Shown here in pieces: positions 28,688 to 38,791 of a DNA stretch of 64,000 nt. Both the position numbers and the translations under genes were made by a program. The DNA comes from Erwinia pyri (GTDB lineage Bacteria > Pseudomonadota > Gammaproteobacteria > Enterobacterales > Enterobacteriaceae). The first letter of the stretch is position 1; each line of letters starts with the position of its first letter. The notes under the pieces are model-generated. The model saw nothing but the letters and a program-made list of their open reading frames with translations, was not told the DNA's origin and did no database searches. The DNA lies in NCBI RefSeq assembly GCF_030758455.1, contig NZ_CP132353.1, positions 1,550,001 through 1,614,000 of the forward strand. Reading direction: 5' to 3'.

Positions 28688-31600
28688 CTATTTAATCGCA
28701 AAGTAGCTGTTGATCAGCAGCGTGTTCAGCGGCTCACGCGGCGAGACAACTCCGCCCCAGACGGCATCCACCCCAATGGTGGCGAGGGTGTTCAGCGCGG
28801 CCTGCTGCTCCACCGGCCCGGTAAAGGTGGCGATGTTCATCCGCTGAGCATGACCCTGCAGAATCGAGACCATCATCTCATCCATCAGGTTACCCTGAAC
28901 GTTAGCCGTGAGTTCCGGACCGAGGCTAAGGTAGTCGATCAGCTCCCCCGGTAACTGACTGAACGCATCCAGATTGTGGCCAAAATGCGTGAGCACAATC
29001 TTGCAGCCCTGTTCACGCAGGCGTGCCAGATTATGATGAACCTGCTCCGCAGCGCCAATCAAGGCCCCGGCGGATAAGGAGAAGTGCAGCAGATCGCCCG
29101 GCAGACCAAAGCGGCTAATCTGAGCCAGCGTCTCGGTGATAAAGGCATTATCACGCACTCCCTGCTCAGAGAGCGGCAGCACGATTGTCAGCGCTTTACT
29201 GAGTACGCCTTGTGCATAATGCTGGAAGAACTCGGCGATCAGTTTTTTGTCGAGCGCAATAATCAGATCTTCATCGGTCAGGCCAGCGCGGAAACTGGCT
29301 TCATCAATTTCCATCCCTTCCTGGGTGAATAGCTGCATTTCGGCCAGATAAAAAGAGACGGCGTGGGGATTGCGCGGCGGCGCCACTGCCGACACCATCA
29401 GCCGCATCGGCTGACCGGTAATAATCTGTTCATTTTCCCGACGAGTCAGCAACGGTTTCAGCGTTTTTAGCAGCTGCGGGTCATAAACGGAGAGCTGGCC
29501 ACGGCCATTATGCTTGGCGTTGTAGCACGCCAGATCCGCCTGAGCCATCACCTCACTGGCGATGTGATTGTCGCTGTCGATCAGGGTTATCCCGGCACTG
29601 GCACCCACGCGATGCAGCCGTCCATCCCACAGGAAGCGGTAATCATTGACCGCATCAACGATGCGGTCAGTCACCTCGCGGGCTTTATCCAGCGGGCAAT
29701 CTCTTAACAGCACGCCAAACTCATCGCCGCCCAGCCGGGCAAGGAAATCGGATCGACGCAGATGGTGCTGCATCACGCTGGAGATCTCCCTTAACAGGGC
29801 ATCGCCCGCGGCATGGCCTGCCGTGTCGTTAACCGCTTTAAAGCGATCGAGATCGATAAACACCAGCGCATGGTGGTGGTGCCCGGCGGCGGAAACCAGC
29901 AGCGTTTTCAGCTTCTGTTCAAAGCTTACGCGGTTGGGCAGGCTGGTGAGCATATCGTGCGAGGCGCTGTAGCTGAGACGGCGCATCAGCTCACGGGATT
30001 CGCTGACGTCCTGAATCACCATCACGCTGCCAATGTTACTGCCTTCCAGCGTTTTCAGCGGCGTGATGCTGTAGTGAATGTCGTACTGCAACCCCACGCT
30101 GTTATGCAGCACCAGCTCATGCTCCAGCGCTGGCGTCGATTTAGCCTGCGGCAGTTCGCACAGCAGCGAACTTTGCAACGGTGGCCCTTTCCTGCCTTGC
30201 GTTATCTGCAAAATATCGCTAATCGGCTGGCCTGCGGCCTTTTCCTGCGTCCAGCCCGTCATGCTTTCTGCCACCGGGTTCATAAAGATTACCCGCATCT
30301 CTTCATCGGTACTGATCACCGCCTCACCGATAGCATCCAGCGTAATGTGCATCCGCTCTTTTTCCTCATAGAGCGCTTCGGTGAGCTGCCGCATCGGCGT
30401 CACATCCTGATTGATGCCCAGCATGCGCTCCACGCCACCTTTTTCATTAAGCACCATATTGGCCTGGCTGCGGATATAGCGAATGCCCTGTTCCGTCTCA
30501 ATACGGAATTCCAGATCGAGCGGCGTGGAAGTTTTTATGGCGTTATCGAAAGCGTCAACAGACCTCTGCCGGTCGGCTGGCAGCAGGCTGTTAACCCAGG
30601 TCAGATAGGAGGCCTGGCCGTTTGCCGGTAAGCCGTAGATCTGGAACATGCGTTTGTCCCAGCTCATCTTGCCGGAGGTCAGGCTCCACTCCCAGACGCC
30701 GATCCCACCCGCCTCGTTCGCCAGGGTAATGCGCTGCATCAGGCGACGGTTCACCTCTTCGGTTTTCTTGAGATCGGTAATATCTTCAATCTGCGAGATA
30801 AAGTAGAGCGGCATCTGTTCACTGTCCCTGACCAGCGACACGGTAAGCCGCGCCCAGACAATCTGGCTGTCTTTGCGGAAATAGCGCTTTTCAATGCTGT
30901 AGGTTTCGATATCGCCCATCAGCAGAGCATTCACTTTTTCTAAATCAGCATGGAGATCGTCGGGGTAGGTCAGGCGCTGAAAATCGGTCTTTTTCAGCTC
31001 CTTATCCTGATAGCCCAGCAGTTTGCATAAGGATTTGTTGACCTGAAGCCATTTCCCTTCCGGCGAGACCAGCGCCATCCCGATGGCGGAATATTCCATA
31101 GCGTGACGAAAGCGGGTCTCACTCTCCGTAATATGCTTTTTCTCTTCGCGGAAAGAGTGCAGGACCAGCGCCATCATATGGCTTGGGATCAGCACCATCA
31201 AAAAAGGGAGCCACGTGGCGCTGGCAAGCGGCCAGAACTTACTGGTCTGCACTTCCAGCAGACCCAGCGCCAGCATCAGCGTCATCAGGGACAGGGTGGC
31301 AAGAAATACACAGAAAGCTTCAAAGCGGGGCAGGCGTACTGCGCTGTAAAACAGCACGACCACCACAAAGATGAAGGGCCAGGGCGCATAGCGTAAAGAG
31401 AAGTAGCTGAGCAGCAGAGTGATAAACAGCGTCAGCAGCGTTTCAAACAGCGTATGTCCGGCTCGCTGAAAATAGTCATTTTTCCACAGCAGACAAACCG
31501 GCCCCAGTGCCAGCATGCCGATCGTTTCAGAGATGACCCAGACAGAGAAAAAGCGAAAACTGGCGTGTCCGGTAATGGTCAGGATCCAGGTAGCCAGCAG

Positions 31601-32020
31601 GCCGCCCAGCAGCGGGGTAAACAAACCCACCGTCACCATCATTTTGCTCCAGCTCAACAGCGAGTCGAGGGGCGATTTACGATCGAGCATAGTGCGCAAC
31701 AGCGCGCCGCCAAGCAGGGCCTGCAGCAGATTCACTACCGGGAAAATGATGTTCGAAATAGCGGGGCCGACGATCAGAGCGTTAGCTGCAACAATACCTG
31801 TAAAACAGCTCAACAGCACCCGTGGCAGAGCGGCCACAGGCAGACGAAAAATCAGGATGGTCATTAAGGGGGTAGAAAACCAGAGCGGCGATATCTGACC
31901 ACTGACTTTTATCATTTCCAGGCAGAACAGCGTCAACGCAAAACTGAGCACGCCGGGCAGCAAAGCCAGGAGCCACGTTCGACAGGAGCGATCTACAGAA
32001 AACAGTGTGTCAGTCGTCAT
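28688..32020 (-). CDS. dgcE: Diguanylate cyclase DgcE (YegE)
   Basis: This 1110-residue protein (1105 in E. coli) has an N-terminal MASE1 membrane sensor of about eight helices (residues 15-300), PAS domains (one around RFRHAMEYSAIGMALVSPEGKWLQVNKSLC), a GGDEF domain and a C-terminal EAL-like domain. GGDEF is intact at 764-768 and is preceded by RRSD five residues before, fitting the RxxD inhibitory site. The C-terminal domain lacks the EAL catalytic and metal residues and cannot hydrolyse c-di-GMP. In E. coli DgcE feeds the curli/cellulose switch. Beside an EPS operon this may tie c-di-GMP to matrix production here too. Confidence 0.94.
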   Translation of the reverse strand: MTTDTLFSVDRSCRTWLLALLPGVLSFALTLFCLEMIKVSGQISPLWFSTPLMTILIFRLPVAALPRVLLSCFTGIVAANALIVGPAISNIIFPVVNLLQALLGGALLRTMLDRKSPLDSLLSWSKMMVTVGLFTPLLGGLLATWILTITGHASFRFFSVWVISETIGMLALGPVCLLWKNDYFQRAGHTLFETLLTLFITLLLSYFSLRYAPWPFIFVVVVLFYSAVRLPRFEAFCVFLATLSLMTLMLALGLLEVQTSKFWPLASATWLPFLMVLIPSHMMALVLHSFREEKKHITESETRFRHAMEYSAIGMALVSPEGKWLQVNKSLCKLLGYQDKELKKTDFQRLTYPDDLHADLEKVNALLMGDIETYSIEKRYFRKDSQIVWARLTVSLVRDSEQMPLYFISQIEDITDLKKTEEVNRRLMQRITLANEAGGIGVWEWSLTSGKMSWDKRMFQIYGLPANGQASYLTWVNSLLPADRQRSVDAFDNAIKTSTPLDLEFRIETEQGIRYIRSQANMVLNEKGGVERMLGINQDVTPMRQLTEALYEEKERMHITLDAIGEAVISTDEEMRVIFMNPVAESMTGWTQEKAAGQPISDILQITQGRKGPPLQSSLLCELPQAKSTPALEHELVLHNSVGLQYDIHYSITPLKTLEGSNIGSVMVIQDVSESRELMRRLSYSASHDMLTSLPNRVSFEQKLKTLLVSAAGHHHHALVFIDLDRFKAVNDTAGHAAGDALLREISSVMQHHLRRSDFLARLGGDEFGVLLRDCPLDKAREVTDRIVDAVNDYRFLWDGRLHRVGASAGITLIDSDNHIASEVMAQADLACYNAKHNGRGQLSVYDPQLLKTLKPLLTRRENEQIITGQPMRLMVSAVAPPRNPHAVSFYLAEMQLFTQEGMEIDEASFRAGLTDEDLIIALDKKLIAEFFQHYAQGVLSKALTIVLPLSEQGVRDNAFITETLAQISRFGLPGDLLHFSLSAGALIGAAEQVHHNLARLREQGCKIVLTHFGHNLDAFSQLPGELIDYLSLGPELTANVQGNLMDEMMVSILQGHAQRMNIATFTGPVEQQAALNTLATIGVDAVWGGVVSPREPLNTLLINSYFAIK

Positions 32021-32194
32021 TCACAAATCCAGCACGGCGCCGGAAGTCACTTTCAACCGCAGGCGCAATCAACGTTACTGAGTGATGCTAACATAACCAT
32101 TTCTGCTTGCTTTCGGAGAGTCAGTACAGAAAGAGAGCGCTGTTCGGGCGATTGACTTTTAGCCAGCCGCCCGAAAAAAGCGGGAAAAAGGAGG

Positions 32195-32824
32195 CTACTG
32201 GCGCAGTTTTAACAGATCTGCCCGCGTCCAGGCATGATCGATACCGGCAATCTGTACTGACAGTCGCTGTAAAAACTGTTGGGTTGTAGCCAGGCGGCCA
32301 TGCCCCAGCAGCAGCAGAGGCAACAGCAGGGCGATACAGAGTTGCCCCGTCGAAAAACCTTTCAGTTCGGAACGGCGCTGGCTCACCAGGAAAGCCGTGC
32401 TCAGCGTAAAGCCCAGAATCAGACCGGTGATTACTTCACTTTTTGAGTGGTAATTCAGGATCAGACGGGAAGCGCCCACCATCAGCGGAATAAGGTAGCC
32501 AATGGCGACGGCAACGCCGCGCCAGGCAGAGGTCAGTCTGCCGCTGAGTAACCAGAGCATTACCGGCCATAAGGTGGCGGACATGGCGCTGTGACCACTA
32601 AATCCGGTGAAGTTGAAGCGAGCGCTGCCGATGCCAAATCCCAGAAAAGCAATTTTAGAGAGGCTGACGATGGCGCCTGCGGCACAAAACGCCAGCGCCC
32701 AGTACCAGACGGCACGATGGTCGCTGTTTTTCCAACTGATTAAAACAGCCATAATTACCGCAGTGGGGATAAGCAACATGCTGTCGCCGAAATAGGTCAG
32801 GATATGCAAAATATGCCAGGACAC
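32195..32824 (-). CDS. PAP2 family phosphatase, inner membrane
   Basis: This 209-residue protein has about six hydrophobic helices. Motif 2 reads FSGHSAM (PSGH in the consensus) and motif 3 reads SRLILNYHSKSE, which keeps the catalytic SR and H but has Glu for the last Asp. Motif 1 is only partly preserved (KIAFLGFGIGSARF). It probably dephosphorylates a lipid pyrophosphate or phosphatidate at the periplasmic face. The catalytic His residues are present, so it may be active. E. coli has alkA near this point rather than this gene. A role in undecaprenyl phosphate recycling is possible given the nearby polysaccharide loci, but this is inference. Confidence 0.8.
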   Translation of the reverse strand: MSWHILHILTYFGDSMLLIPTAVIMAVLISWKNSDHRAVWYWALAFCAAGAIVSLSKIAFLGFGIGSARFNFTGFSGHSAMSATLWPVMLWLLSGRLTSAWRGVAVAIGYLIPLMVGASRLILNYHSKSEVITGLILGFTLSTAFLVSQRRSELKGFSTGQLCIALLLPLLLLGHGRLATTQQFLQRLSVQIAGIDHAWTRADLLKLRQ

Positions 32825-33023
32825 CGTGTTTCCTTTTTACTGTGTTGATAAGCCAGGCCAGCGGGTTATTAAGGCGCTAAAAGGTAATTGTTTGATTACC
32901 TGAGGCGCACCCTGCTGAATAAGCCTTGCTCAAAATGTGAAGCTGGTCTCATTAAGAGCAGTTTAACGGGCAATGCAAACCGCGCCTAACGGGAAAGTCC
33001 TAAAAGCATTCCCGCGCTTTTCT

Positions 33024-33053
33024 CTGGCATCAAACCCCCGAAATCCCTATAAT
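33024..33053 (+). promoter_or_regulatory. Candidate udk promoter
   Basis: A perfect TATAAT at 33048-33053 is preceded, 18 bp upstream, by CTGGCA (four of six matches to TTGACA). It lies 58 bp before the udk ATG in an otherwise empty 287-bp gap (32825-33111) after the divergent PAP2 gene. Confidence 0.6.
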
Positions 33054-33111
33054 TACGCGCGAAATCGTCCTCTCCTTTGTCTCTGACAACCAGTAATCAG
33101 GTCTTTAATTT

Positions 33112-33753
33112 ATGACTGACAAGTCGCACCAGTGCGTCATCGTAGGTATCGCCGGCGCATCTGCCTCGGGAAAAAGTCTTATTGCCAGCACGCTCTATCG
33201 CGAAGTTCGTGAGCGGGTCGGCGATGAAAATATCGGCGTCATCCCCGAGGATGCGTATTACAAAGACCAAAGCCACCTGACCATGGATGAGCGGGTTAAA
33301 ACCAACTACGACCATCCCAGCGCCATGGATCATAACCTGCTGCTGCAACATTTGCAGAAGGTTAAAGCGGGCGAGACTATCGATCTCCCTGTTTACAGCT
33401 ATGTAGAACACACGCGCACCGAGCAGACCATCCAGCTTAAGCCGAAGAAAGTGATTATTCTTGAAGGCATTCTGCTGCTGACCGATGCGAGACTGCGTCA
33501 GGAGATGAATTTCTCTATCTTCGTCGACACGCCGCTGGATATCTGTTTAATGCGCCGCATGAAGCGTGACGTTAACGAACGCGGCCGCTCCATGGACTCG
33601 GTAATGGTACAGTACCAGAAAACGGTTCGTCCGATGTTTTTGCAATTCATCGAGCCTTCCAAACAGTATGCTGACATTATTGTGCCGCGTGGTGGAAAAA
33701 ACCGCATCGCTATCGATATTCTGAAAGCTAAAATTAACCAATTCTTCGAATAG
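33112..33753 (+). CDS. udk: Uridine/cytidine kinase Udk
   Basis: This 213-residue enzyme has the same length as E. coli Udk. The P-loop is [14 protein letters not shown] near the N terminus; [11 protein letters not shown] binds nucleoside and [15 protein letters not shown] is the core strand. It phosphorylates uridine or cytidine with GTP or ATP in pyrimidine salvage. It is followed by dcd, asmA in the E. coli order. A short GC hairpin (GCCCGAT-CCCC-ATCGGGC, 33763-33783 or so) lies in the 107-bp gap to dcd but has no T run. Confidence 0.96.
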   Translation: MTDKSHQCVIVGIAGASASGKSLIASTLYREVRERVGDENIGVIPEDAYYKDQSHLTMDERVKTNYDHPSAMDHNLLLQHLQKVKAGETIDLPVYSYVEHTRTEQTIQLKPKKVIILEGILLLTDARLRQEMNFSIFVDTPLDICLMRRMKRDVNERGRSMDSVMVQYQKTVRPMFLQFIEPSKQYADIIVPRGGKNRIAIDILKAKINQFFE

Positions 33754-33860
33754 CCCGACGGCGGCCCGATCCCCATCGGGCTGCAGAGTCGCGCTGGAAG
33801 CGCAGGGACGTCGCGCTTCCTAATGCCTCAGGGCACCACCCGATTTATAGGGAGTTTTTC

Positions 33861-34442
33861 ATGAGATTATGCGACCGCGATATTGAAGCCTGGCTCGATA
33901 ATGGCCAGCTCGACATCACCCCGCGCCCGCCGGTAGAGCGGATTAATGGCGCCACGGTAGATGTCCGCCTGGGAAATCAGTTCAGAACCTTCCGTGGCCA
34001 CACCGCCGCCTTTATCGATCTCAGCGGCCCGAAAGATGAGGTCAGCGCGGCGCTTGACCGGGTAATGAGCGATGAAATCGTGCTTCCCGAAGGCGAAGCG
34101 TTCTTTCTGCATCCCGGCGAGCTGGCGCTGGCGGTGACATTTGAATCCGTAACGCTGCCCGATAATCTGGTAGGCTGGCTGGATGGCCGCTCTTCACTGG
34201 CGCGTCTGGGGCTGATGGTGCACGTCACGGCGCACCGTATCGATCCCGGCTGGCAGGGCCGAATCGTGCTGGAGTTCTATAATTCAGGTAAGCTGCCGCT
34301 GGCGTTGCGTCCCGGCATGTTAATCGGCGCCCTGAGCTTTGAGCCGCTTTCCGGACCCGCCGCGCGGCCTTATAACCGCCGCAGTGATGCGAAATACAAA
34401 GGGCAGCAGGGCGCAGACGCCAGTCGGATAGACAAAGATTAG
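33861..34442 (+). CDS. dcd: dCTP deaminase Dcd
   Basis: This 193-residue enzyme converts dCTP to dUTP, the main source of dTTP precursors. The dUTPase-like fold shows [46 protein letters not shown] with the catalytic Glu, and the C-terminal [16 protein letters not shown] arm that closes the active site. The ATG at 33861 follows GGGAG. Length matches E. coli exactly. Confidence 0.97.
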   Translation: MRLCDRDIEAWLDNGQLDITPRPPVERINGATVDVRLGNQFRTFRGHTAAFIDLSGPKDEVSAALDRVMSDEIVLPEGEAFFLHPGELALAVTFESVTLPDNLVGWLDGRSSLARLGLMVHVTAHRIDPGWQGRIVLEFYNSGKLPLALRPGMLIGALSFEPLSGPAARPYNRRSDAKYKGQQGADASRIDKD

Positions 34443-34499
34443 AATCATCATGCCCGTCAGGATCGGCACCACGAGCGCTGACGGGAAAAAGGGGAAGGC

Positions 34500-36344
34500 A
34501 TGAGACGATTTATTACCACGCTGGCTATTTTGCTGGTGGTAATTGTGGCCGGCATGACAGCACTGGTCTTATTGGTTAATCCCAACGATTTTCGCGGTTA
34601 CATGGCGCAGCAGGTTGAGCAGCGTAGCGGTTACCGCCTTGCGCTGAATGGCGACTTACGCTGGCACGTCTGGCCGCAGCTCAGCATTCTCTCTGGCCCG
34701 ATGACGCTGACTGCGCCCGGTGCCAGCAAGCCGATCGTCAGCGCCAGCAATATGCGCCTGGACGTCAGCCTTCTCCCTCTGATCTCTCACCAGCTTTCGG
34801 TGAAGCAGGTGATGCTGAAAGGGGCGGTGATCAATCTCACCCCGGAAAGTGAAACACAACGTCCTGCGGATGCCCCCGTCGGGCCAGGTAATTCTGCGCC
34901 CGTAGAGGAGGTTCCGCGGGGCTGGAAATTTGATATTGCAGAGCTACGCGTGGTGGACAGTCTGGTTATCTGGCAGCAAAGCAACGGTGAACAGCTTAAT
35001 CTGCGTGATTTCAATCTGCAGCTTTCCCAGGATGAGAAACGGCAGGCGCACGTTGAGTTCAGTAGCCGGGTCAACCGCGATCAGCGGGAACTGGTGATAA
35101 ACCTTAACAGCGATATGGATGTCAGCCGCTACCCGCAGCACCTGTCAGCAGCGATCAATCAGCTTGATTATCAGATGACGGGCGCGGATTTGCCGAAGGA
35201 AGGGCTGAAAGGGCAGATGAAAATGCAGGCTGACTGGGCGGCTGTGACGCAGAGCTTTAGTCTTAAAAACCTCTCGCTTACCGCTAACGACAGCCAGTTG
35301 GATGGCAACGCCGCTGGCGTGCTCAGCGCGCGTCCGCAGCTCACCGTAAATCTGCATTCGCCGTTGCTGAATATGGACTCCCTGTTAGGGCTTGAACCTG
35401 ACGCCGCTAATGGCGGACAGACGGTTCAGGCCCAGCGTTCTGGCCCCGGCCCGGTGATCTCCCAGCCTGCCGAACATGATAATGCGAATTCACCACTGAA
35501 TGCGATGGATGGCAATATTGCCCTGACGGTAGACAAAATGCGCTGGCGGGGGATGGACTTTGCTCAGGTGGCGTTAAAGGCTTCCAGTGAAGGCGGCCTG
35601 CTGACGCTGCAAACGCTCAGTGGCAAAGCGGGCAGCGGTGAGTTTTCTCTGCCGGGCAGCGTAGACGTGCGTACCGCACAAACGGTGGTGGCGCTGAAAC
35701 CCGAGCTGCGAAATATTGCGGTAGCGCCGCTGCTGAAAGCGTTCGATTTGCCCGCTTCGCTGAGTGGCGATCTCTCGCTGGCCGGGAATTTTACCGGCAC
35801 CGGTCTGACAGTGCCTTCCTTTAAGCGTGCCTGGAAAGGCACCGCAGAGGTCAACCTGGATAATGCCCAGATGGCGGGCCTGGATTTCCAGCAGATGATC
35901 CAGCGCGCCGTGGAGCGAAACAGCGATCGCGTACAGGGAACCGACAATGCCGATAGCGCCAGCAACCTTCAGCAGATCAAAGGCAGCGCCACCCTCAATA
36001 ATGGGCTGCTGCTCTTCCCCGGGCTGAAAGGTCGCTCTTCCATGCTGGATTACAGCGGAAAAGGGGAGGTGAATCTGGCGGATCGGCAGGCTGATTTGAC
36101 CTTTGGCGTCACGGTGACCCGCGGCTGGAAAGGCGATGATGAGCTGGTGAAACGGCTTCAGGTTACCCCGGTTCCGCTGCGCATATATGGTCCCTGGTCA
36201 GGGCTGAATTACTCGTTACAGGTTGATCAGGTTCTGCGTCAGCAGCTGCAGGATGAAGCGAAAAAACGGCTGCAGCAGTGGTCAGATCGCAACAAGAGCA
36301 GCAATAAAAACAGCTCGGTACAGAAGCTGATTAAGGATCTTTAG
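34500..36344 (+). CDS. asmA: AsmA family envelope protein
   Basis: This 614-residue protein (617 in E. coli) has one N-terminal membrane anchor (FITTLAILLVVIVAGMTALVLL), then NPNDFRGYMAQQVEQRSGYRLALNGDLRW, the AsmA signature, and a long beta-rich periplasmic part with the C-terminal AsmA domain (LSGDLSLAGNFTG, ADLTFGVTVTRGW). AsmA-like proteins are thought to move phospholipid across the periplasm by a bridge-like groove; asmA was found by suppression of OmpF assembly mutants. It is 57 bp beyond dcd and is closed by a strong terminator. Confidence 0.94.
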   Translation: MRRFITTLAILLVVIVAGMTALVLLVNPNDFRGYMAQQVEQRSGYRLALNGDLRWHVWPQLSILSGPMTLTAPGASKPIVSASNMRLDVSLLPLISHQLSVKQVMLKGAVINLTPESETQRPADAPVGPGNSAPVEEVPRGWKFDIAELRVVDSLVIWQQSNGEQLNLRDFNLQLSQDEKRQAHVEFSSRVNRDQRELVINLNSDMDVSRYPQHLSAAINQLDYQMTGADLPKEGLKGQMKMQADWAAVTQSFSLKNLSLTANDSQLDGNAAGVLSARPQLTVNLHSPLLNMDSLLGLEPDAANGGQTVQAQRSGPGPVISQPAEHDNANSPLNAMDGNIALTVDKMRWRGMDFAQVALKASSEGGLLTLQTLSGKAGSGEFSLPGSVDVRTAQTVVALKPELRNIAVAPLLKAFDLPASLSGDLSLAGNFTGTGLTVPSFKRAWKGTAEVNLDNAQMAGLDFQQMIQRAVERNSDRVQGTDNADSASNLQQIKGSATLNNGLLLFPGLKGRSSMLDYSGKGEVNLADRQADLTFGVTVTRGWKGDDELVKRLQVTPVPLRIYGPWSGLNYSLQVDQVLRQQLQDEAKKRLQQWSDRNKSSNKNSSVQKLIKDL

Positions 36345-36345
36345 G

Positions 36346-36376
36346 AAAAGGGCTGAAAATATTCAGCCCTTTTTTC
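36346..36376. terminator. Bidirectional terminator between asmA and yegH
   Basis: AAAAGGGCTGAA-AATA-TTCAGCCCTTTTTT has a perfect stem with A and T runs on both sides, so it works for asmA on the plus strand and yegH on the minus strand. Confidence 0.92.
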
Positions 36377-36410
36377 GCAGGAGTCCATAAAAACAGGCGT
36401 CAGCATTAGC

Positions 36411-37994
36411 TTAAACCTCGTAGTCAGGCTCTTCTGAAATCGCCAGCGGAATAATTTGTACTTTCTGTACCCGATGGCTTTCAACCTGCAACGTTCTGAA
36501 CAGGAAGTTGCCGATCTGGATCTCTTCACCCTCCTGCGGCACTCGCTGCATATGCTCCATCAGCAGACCAGCCAGCGTATGGTATTCCCGCTTTTCATTC
36601 AGTGGCAGCTCAAGATACATCACCAGATCGTCTAAAGGCATATGGCCGTTTGCTGTCCAGCTGCCGTCGGTGTTTTGCTGAATATCATAACGGGGATCGA
36701 TCGCTTCCCCCTCGTTCGGAAGATTGCCGGCGATAGTTTCCATCACGTCACTCAGCGTCACCACCCCTTCAACGGAACCAAACTCATCCACCACAAAGGC
36801 AAAATGGGTACGCGCTGAGCGGAATTGCTCCAGTGCCGGCAGCAGCGTCAGCTGTTCCGGGAAAACCAGCGGTTGACGGATCAGCGCGCGAAGATCCAGG
36901 TGGTCACCATGCAGCGCCTGTTGCAGCAGATCGATAACGTGCACAACCCCGAGCGGGTCGTCGCTGTTATCCGTCACCACGATGCGCGTATGCTGATTAA
37001 GATCGAGCAGCGCCATGATTTTCTCAGGGGATTCGCTGAGGTCAACATGCTCTACGTCATGACGTGAGGTCATGATGCTACTGACCGTGCGCTGGCCCAT
37101 GCTGAGCACCCGCGCAATCATCATGCGCTCCTGCTTATTAAAGATCGCCTGGCTTTCACCCTGGTCAGCTACCAGCAGGGAGGTCTGGCTGTCCAGCTCC
37201 GCCTGCTCATGATGACCGCGTAACAGGCGCAGCACCGCTTCAGCCGTCCTTTTTCTTAACGGCGCTTTCGCCGAGAGGAAACGGCGCCGGTTGAACTGCG
37301 CCAACTGATTTAACCCTTCAATAATGACCGAGAAACCAATGGCGGCATAAAGGTAGCCTTTGGGTATGTGATAACCGAAGCCATCCGCCACCAGACTGAA
37401 ACCGATCATCAGTAAAAAACTCAGGCACAGGATAACAATGGTCGGATGTTCGTTAACAAAGCGCGTCAGCGGCTTGCTGGCCAGCAGCATCAGAAAGATA
37501 GCAATAATCACTGCGGCCATCATCACCGGCAGGTCATCGACCATGCCCACGGCGGTAATTACCGAGTCAAGTGAGAATACCGCGTCCAGTACCACAATTT
37601 GCGCGACTACCGGCCAGAATTTAGCACCACGTTTTTGTGGGTTTTCATCCTCATCTTTCCCTTCCAGCCGCTCATTGAGTTCCATGGTGGCTTTGAACAG
37701 CAGAAATATTCCCCCCACCAGCATAATCAGATCGCGCGCGCTAAAGGCATGGGCCAGCAGCGTGAAGAGCGGAGAGGTCAGCGAGGAGAGCCAGGAGATG
37801 GAAGCCAGCAGCAGCAGCCGCATTACCAGCGCGAGCAGCAGCCCGGTAACACGAGCTTTGTCGCGCAGGGCAGGGGGGAGCTTTTCCGCCAGAATGGCTA
37901 TAAAGACAAGGTTATCAATGCCCAGGACCAGTTCAAGAACAATAAGCGTGACCAGTCCAGCCCACACAGACGGATCGGCGATCCATTCGAACAT
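36411..37994 (-). CDS. yegH: TerC-domain and CBS-domain membrane protein YegH
   Basis: This 527-residue protein has the E. coli YegH length. An N-terminal TerC-like membrane domain of about seven helices ([38 protein letters not shown]) spans residues 10-230. A CBS pair follows ([37 protein letters not shown] is its first half), then a CorC/HlyC domain at the C terminus ([37 protein letters not shown]). The paired acidic GxDN and SLDS motifs suggest a metal transporter, perhaps for manganese. It is divergent from the ams operon, sharing a 797-bp control region. Confidence 0.93.
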   Translation of the reverse strand: MFEWIADPSVWAGLVTLIVLELVLGIDNLVFIAILAEKLPPALRDKARVTGLLLALVMRLLLLASISWLSSLTSPLFTLLAHAFSARDLIMLVGGIFLLFKATMELNERLEGKDEDENPQKRGAKFWPVVAQIVVLDAVFSLDSVITAVGMVDDLPVMMAAVIIAIFLMLLASKPLTRFVNEHPTIVILCLSFLLMIGFSLVADGFGYHIPKGYLYAAIGFSVIIEGLNQLAQFNRRRFLSAKAPLRKRTAEAVLRLLRGHHEQAELDSQTSLLVADQGESQAIFNKQERMMIARVLSMGQRTVSSIMTSRHDVEHVDLSESPEKIMALLDLNQHTRIVVTDNSDDPLGVVHVIDLLQQALHGDHLDLRALIRQPLVFPEQLTLLPALEQFRSARTHFAFVVDEFGSVEGVVTLSDVMETIAGNLPNEGEAIDPRYDIQQNTDGSWTANGHMPLDDLVMYLELPLNEKREYHTLAGLLMEHMQRVPQEGEEIQIGNFLFRTLQVESHRVQKVQIIPLAISEEPDYEV

Positions 37995-38129
37995 TGCACA
38001 CTCACCTGCAGGATTTTAAAGAATAGCCATGATGATAGTGAATCAGGCGCAATTCAACAAATAATCGAAGAAGCGCTTCGTCAGCGCTCAGATAATCGCC
38101 GGGGTGGGATTATCAGCAAATGAAATTAT

Positions 38130-38143
38130 TAGGATAAATCCTG
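38130..38143 (+). promoter_or_regulatory. Candidate RcsAB (or RcsB) box upstream of amsG
   Basis: TAGGATAAATCCTG is a dyad matching the RcsAB consensus TaAGaatatTCctA at 9 of 14 positions, with four of five in each half-site. It lies 662 bp before the amsG ATG; amsG of E. amylovora has its Rcs site similarly far upstream. A second candidate with the same score but a poor left half, TAGTCTTAATCCTA, is at about 38317-38330. The rest of 37995-38542 is AT-rich leader with no gene; a clear -35/-10 pair could not be chosen. Confidence 0.4.
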
Positions 38144-38542
38144 AGTATATCGACACCGATCTTTTCAAGACTATTCGCATAGGTCGCTAACATGAACCAG
38201 GAGATACTTAAACGGTGAGGGAAATCCGTTCAGGATTAATCTTATTCCGATCGAATTAATCTGAATTTTATCCCGGGGAGGAAAGAGGCATGGACGGTAT
38301 AGAGTGGGACGAAAGGTAGTCTTAATCCTAAAAGAGTGCGCGGGCGGGGACAGCCTCTTGTAAACAGGCCAGTAATAACTAGTATAGCAACGTGTTAGTA
38401 AATGTCTGCGTAAATGTAGTAATAAGCGCAGTAACGGCGTCTTCATGTCCTTTTTTGTGAACAGCACCACGCTAAGACGGCAAACGCGTTAGCCTGCGTC
38501 TGGAGAGGACAGGATAAAAACAACAAGGTAAGGCAGCGTTAC

Positions 38543-38579
38543 AGCGCATTGGCAGCTACAAGCCAGGGGCGGTAGCGTG
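38543..38579 (+). promoter_or_regulatory. JUMPstart element with ops site, ams operon
   Basis: AGCTACAAGCCAGGGGCG followed by GTAGCGTG ends a JUMPstart sequence; the ops core GGCGGTAGCGTG is at 38568-38579, 212 bp before amsG. The ops site pauses RNA polymerase and recruits RfaH, which then prevents termination along a long polysaccharide operon. A short TGTCC/GGACA hairpin follows directly. Confidence 0.9.
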
Positions 38580-38791
38580 TCCGGCTGAGGCAGGACAGGC
38601 TGTGTATCACTACCGTTGTTGTTGATTTTACATGTCAATTCTCTTGTCGCTCTACCCGTTACGCTGGCCTTTAACACGACTCCCAAATACGTTTCCTGTG
38701 TAATAAATGATGTGATTAAAAAACACACAATTATTTTCAGTGATGGAAATTAATAAATCACAGGCTTCTGAAGAAAAAATAAGAGTTAATT

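Noticed and set aside
32143..32175. TTCGGGCG/CGCCCGAA hairpin beyond the PAP2 gene as a terminator
   Set aside because: The run of A follows on the plus strand and no T tail is on the minus strand side where it would be needed.
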